From: Thermoplasmata archaeon
GTDB taxonomy: Archaea; Thermoplasmatota; Thermoplasmata; JAGHBH01
Length of the DNA stretch: 5,520 nucleotides
Reading direction: 5' to 3'
NCBI GenBank assembly: GCA_021161085.1
Contig: JAGHBH010000033.1
Span: forward strand, 1-5,520
This document shows positions 5,180 through 5,520 of the stretch, piece by piece. Numbering within the stretch: position 1 is the first letter of the stretch; each line of letters begins with the position of its first letter. The notes beneath the pieces were generated by a model, which searched no databases, was not told where the DNA came from, and saw only the letters and a list, made by a program, of their open reading frames with translations. Position numbers and translations under genes: made by a program.

Positions 5180-5520
5180 ATGGATGACGGCGGCAACCAG
5201 AAGGGGGCTAGGGAGGCCGATGAGACATTTTTCACGGCCCACGATCTGACGGCCAGGGAGAGAATCCTCATCCACCTCCTGAACTACATACATCTGGAGA
5301 ACGAATACACCCTGCCCCTGCCGGTCACCCAGCCGGGAATCTCCGGCGAACTCTCCATCCAGCGGCCGTACGTCTCCATGGTATTGAAGGCCATGCGAGA
5401 AGAGGGCCTGGTGGTGGAGAAAACCGCCCACATAACAGGCGTCCAGAGGAAAAGAAAAGCCTACCTCCTGACCCCCCAGGGCATAGAGGCCGCCAAACTG
5501 CTCAAGGAAAGATACGAAGA
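5180..5520 (+). CDS. Winged-helix DNA-binding protein, N-terminal part (runs off right edge)
   Basis: 113 codons are visible with no stop. After a polar leader of about 22 residues, LTARERILIHLLNYI (23-37) is a first helix. VTQPGISGELSI (49-60) and QRPYVSMVLKAMREEG (61-76) look like the helix-turn-helix with its recognition helix. LVVEKTAHITG to RKRKAYLLTPQG (77-101) forms a basic wing, followed by a helix (102-112). This is a MarR/winged-helix type DNA-binding fold, acting in the cytoplasm. From memory, Thermoplasmatota carry many proteins with this N-terminus fused to an ATPase (NB-ARC/AAA-like) and TPR repeats, so the full protein may be a large signal-responsive regulator. A small stand-alone regulator is the alternative. 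It lies 58 bases after the large gene on the same strand, with its own promoter. Confidence 0.85.
   Translation, partial: MDDGGNQKGAREADETFFTAHDLTARERILIHLLNYIHLENEYTLPLPVTQPGISGELSIQRPYVSMVLKAMREEGLVVEKTAHITGVQRKRKAYLLTPQGIEAAKLLKERYE

Overview
The window looks like a piece of an archaeal chromosome. It is GC-rich, favours AGG for Arg and ATA for Ile, has TATA-like boxes 20-30 bases ahead of its starts, and the downstream gene begins with a winged-helix region of a kind I associate with Thermoplasmatota (for example Methanomassiliicoccales or uncultured marine groups). The lineage is an inference from style and recalled families, not from a marker gene.

Layout: bases 1-57 are a pyrimidine-rich left edge with no convincing gene. 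Bases 58-133 are an AT-richer control region with repeated TTACAT words, TATA-like boxes and a GGAGG. Bases 142-5121 (or from 151 or 223) encode one very large surface protein of about 1,650 residues. It is a thioester-containing protein of the alpha-2-macroglobulin / complement C3 family. A short spacer with a TATA-like box and a GGAGG follows, and then a winged-helix gene begins at 5180 and runs off the right edge.

The large protein has an almost complete metazoan-style layout: N-terminal membrane segment, a series of macroglobulin (MG) domains, a CUB domain split by a thioester domain with an intact GCGEQ motif, and a C-terminal receptor-binding-like MG domain. Its most unusual feature is a two-helix membrane hairpin placed between the two halves of MG6, where alpha-2-macroglobulin has its protease bait and C3 its anaphylatoxin. 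A calcium-loop-like DxDxDG motif lies just after it. The inferred topology is short cytosolic N-terminus, outside MG1-MG6, short Arg-rich cytosolic loop, then outside for the rest. This suggests a membrane-tethered archaeal protease trap or target-tagging protein.

The start of the large gene is ambiguous. The best ATG behind the GGAGG opens a six-codon reading frame that ends in a GTGA overlap with an in-frame GTG of the large gene. The same 11 bases (GGAGGCGGATT) stand in front of the starts of both genes. The downstream gene is probably a DNA-binding regulator or the N-terminus of a larger regulator. Nothing in the window proves that it controls the large gene.
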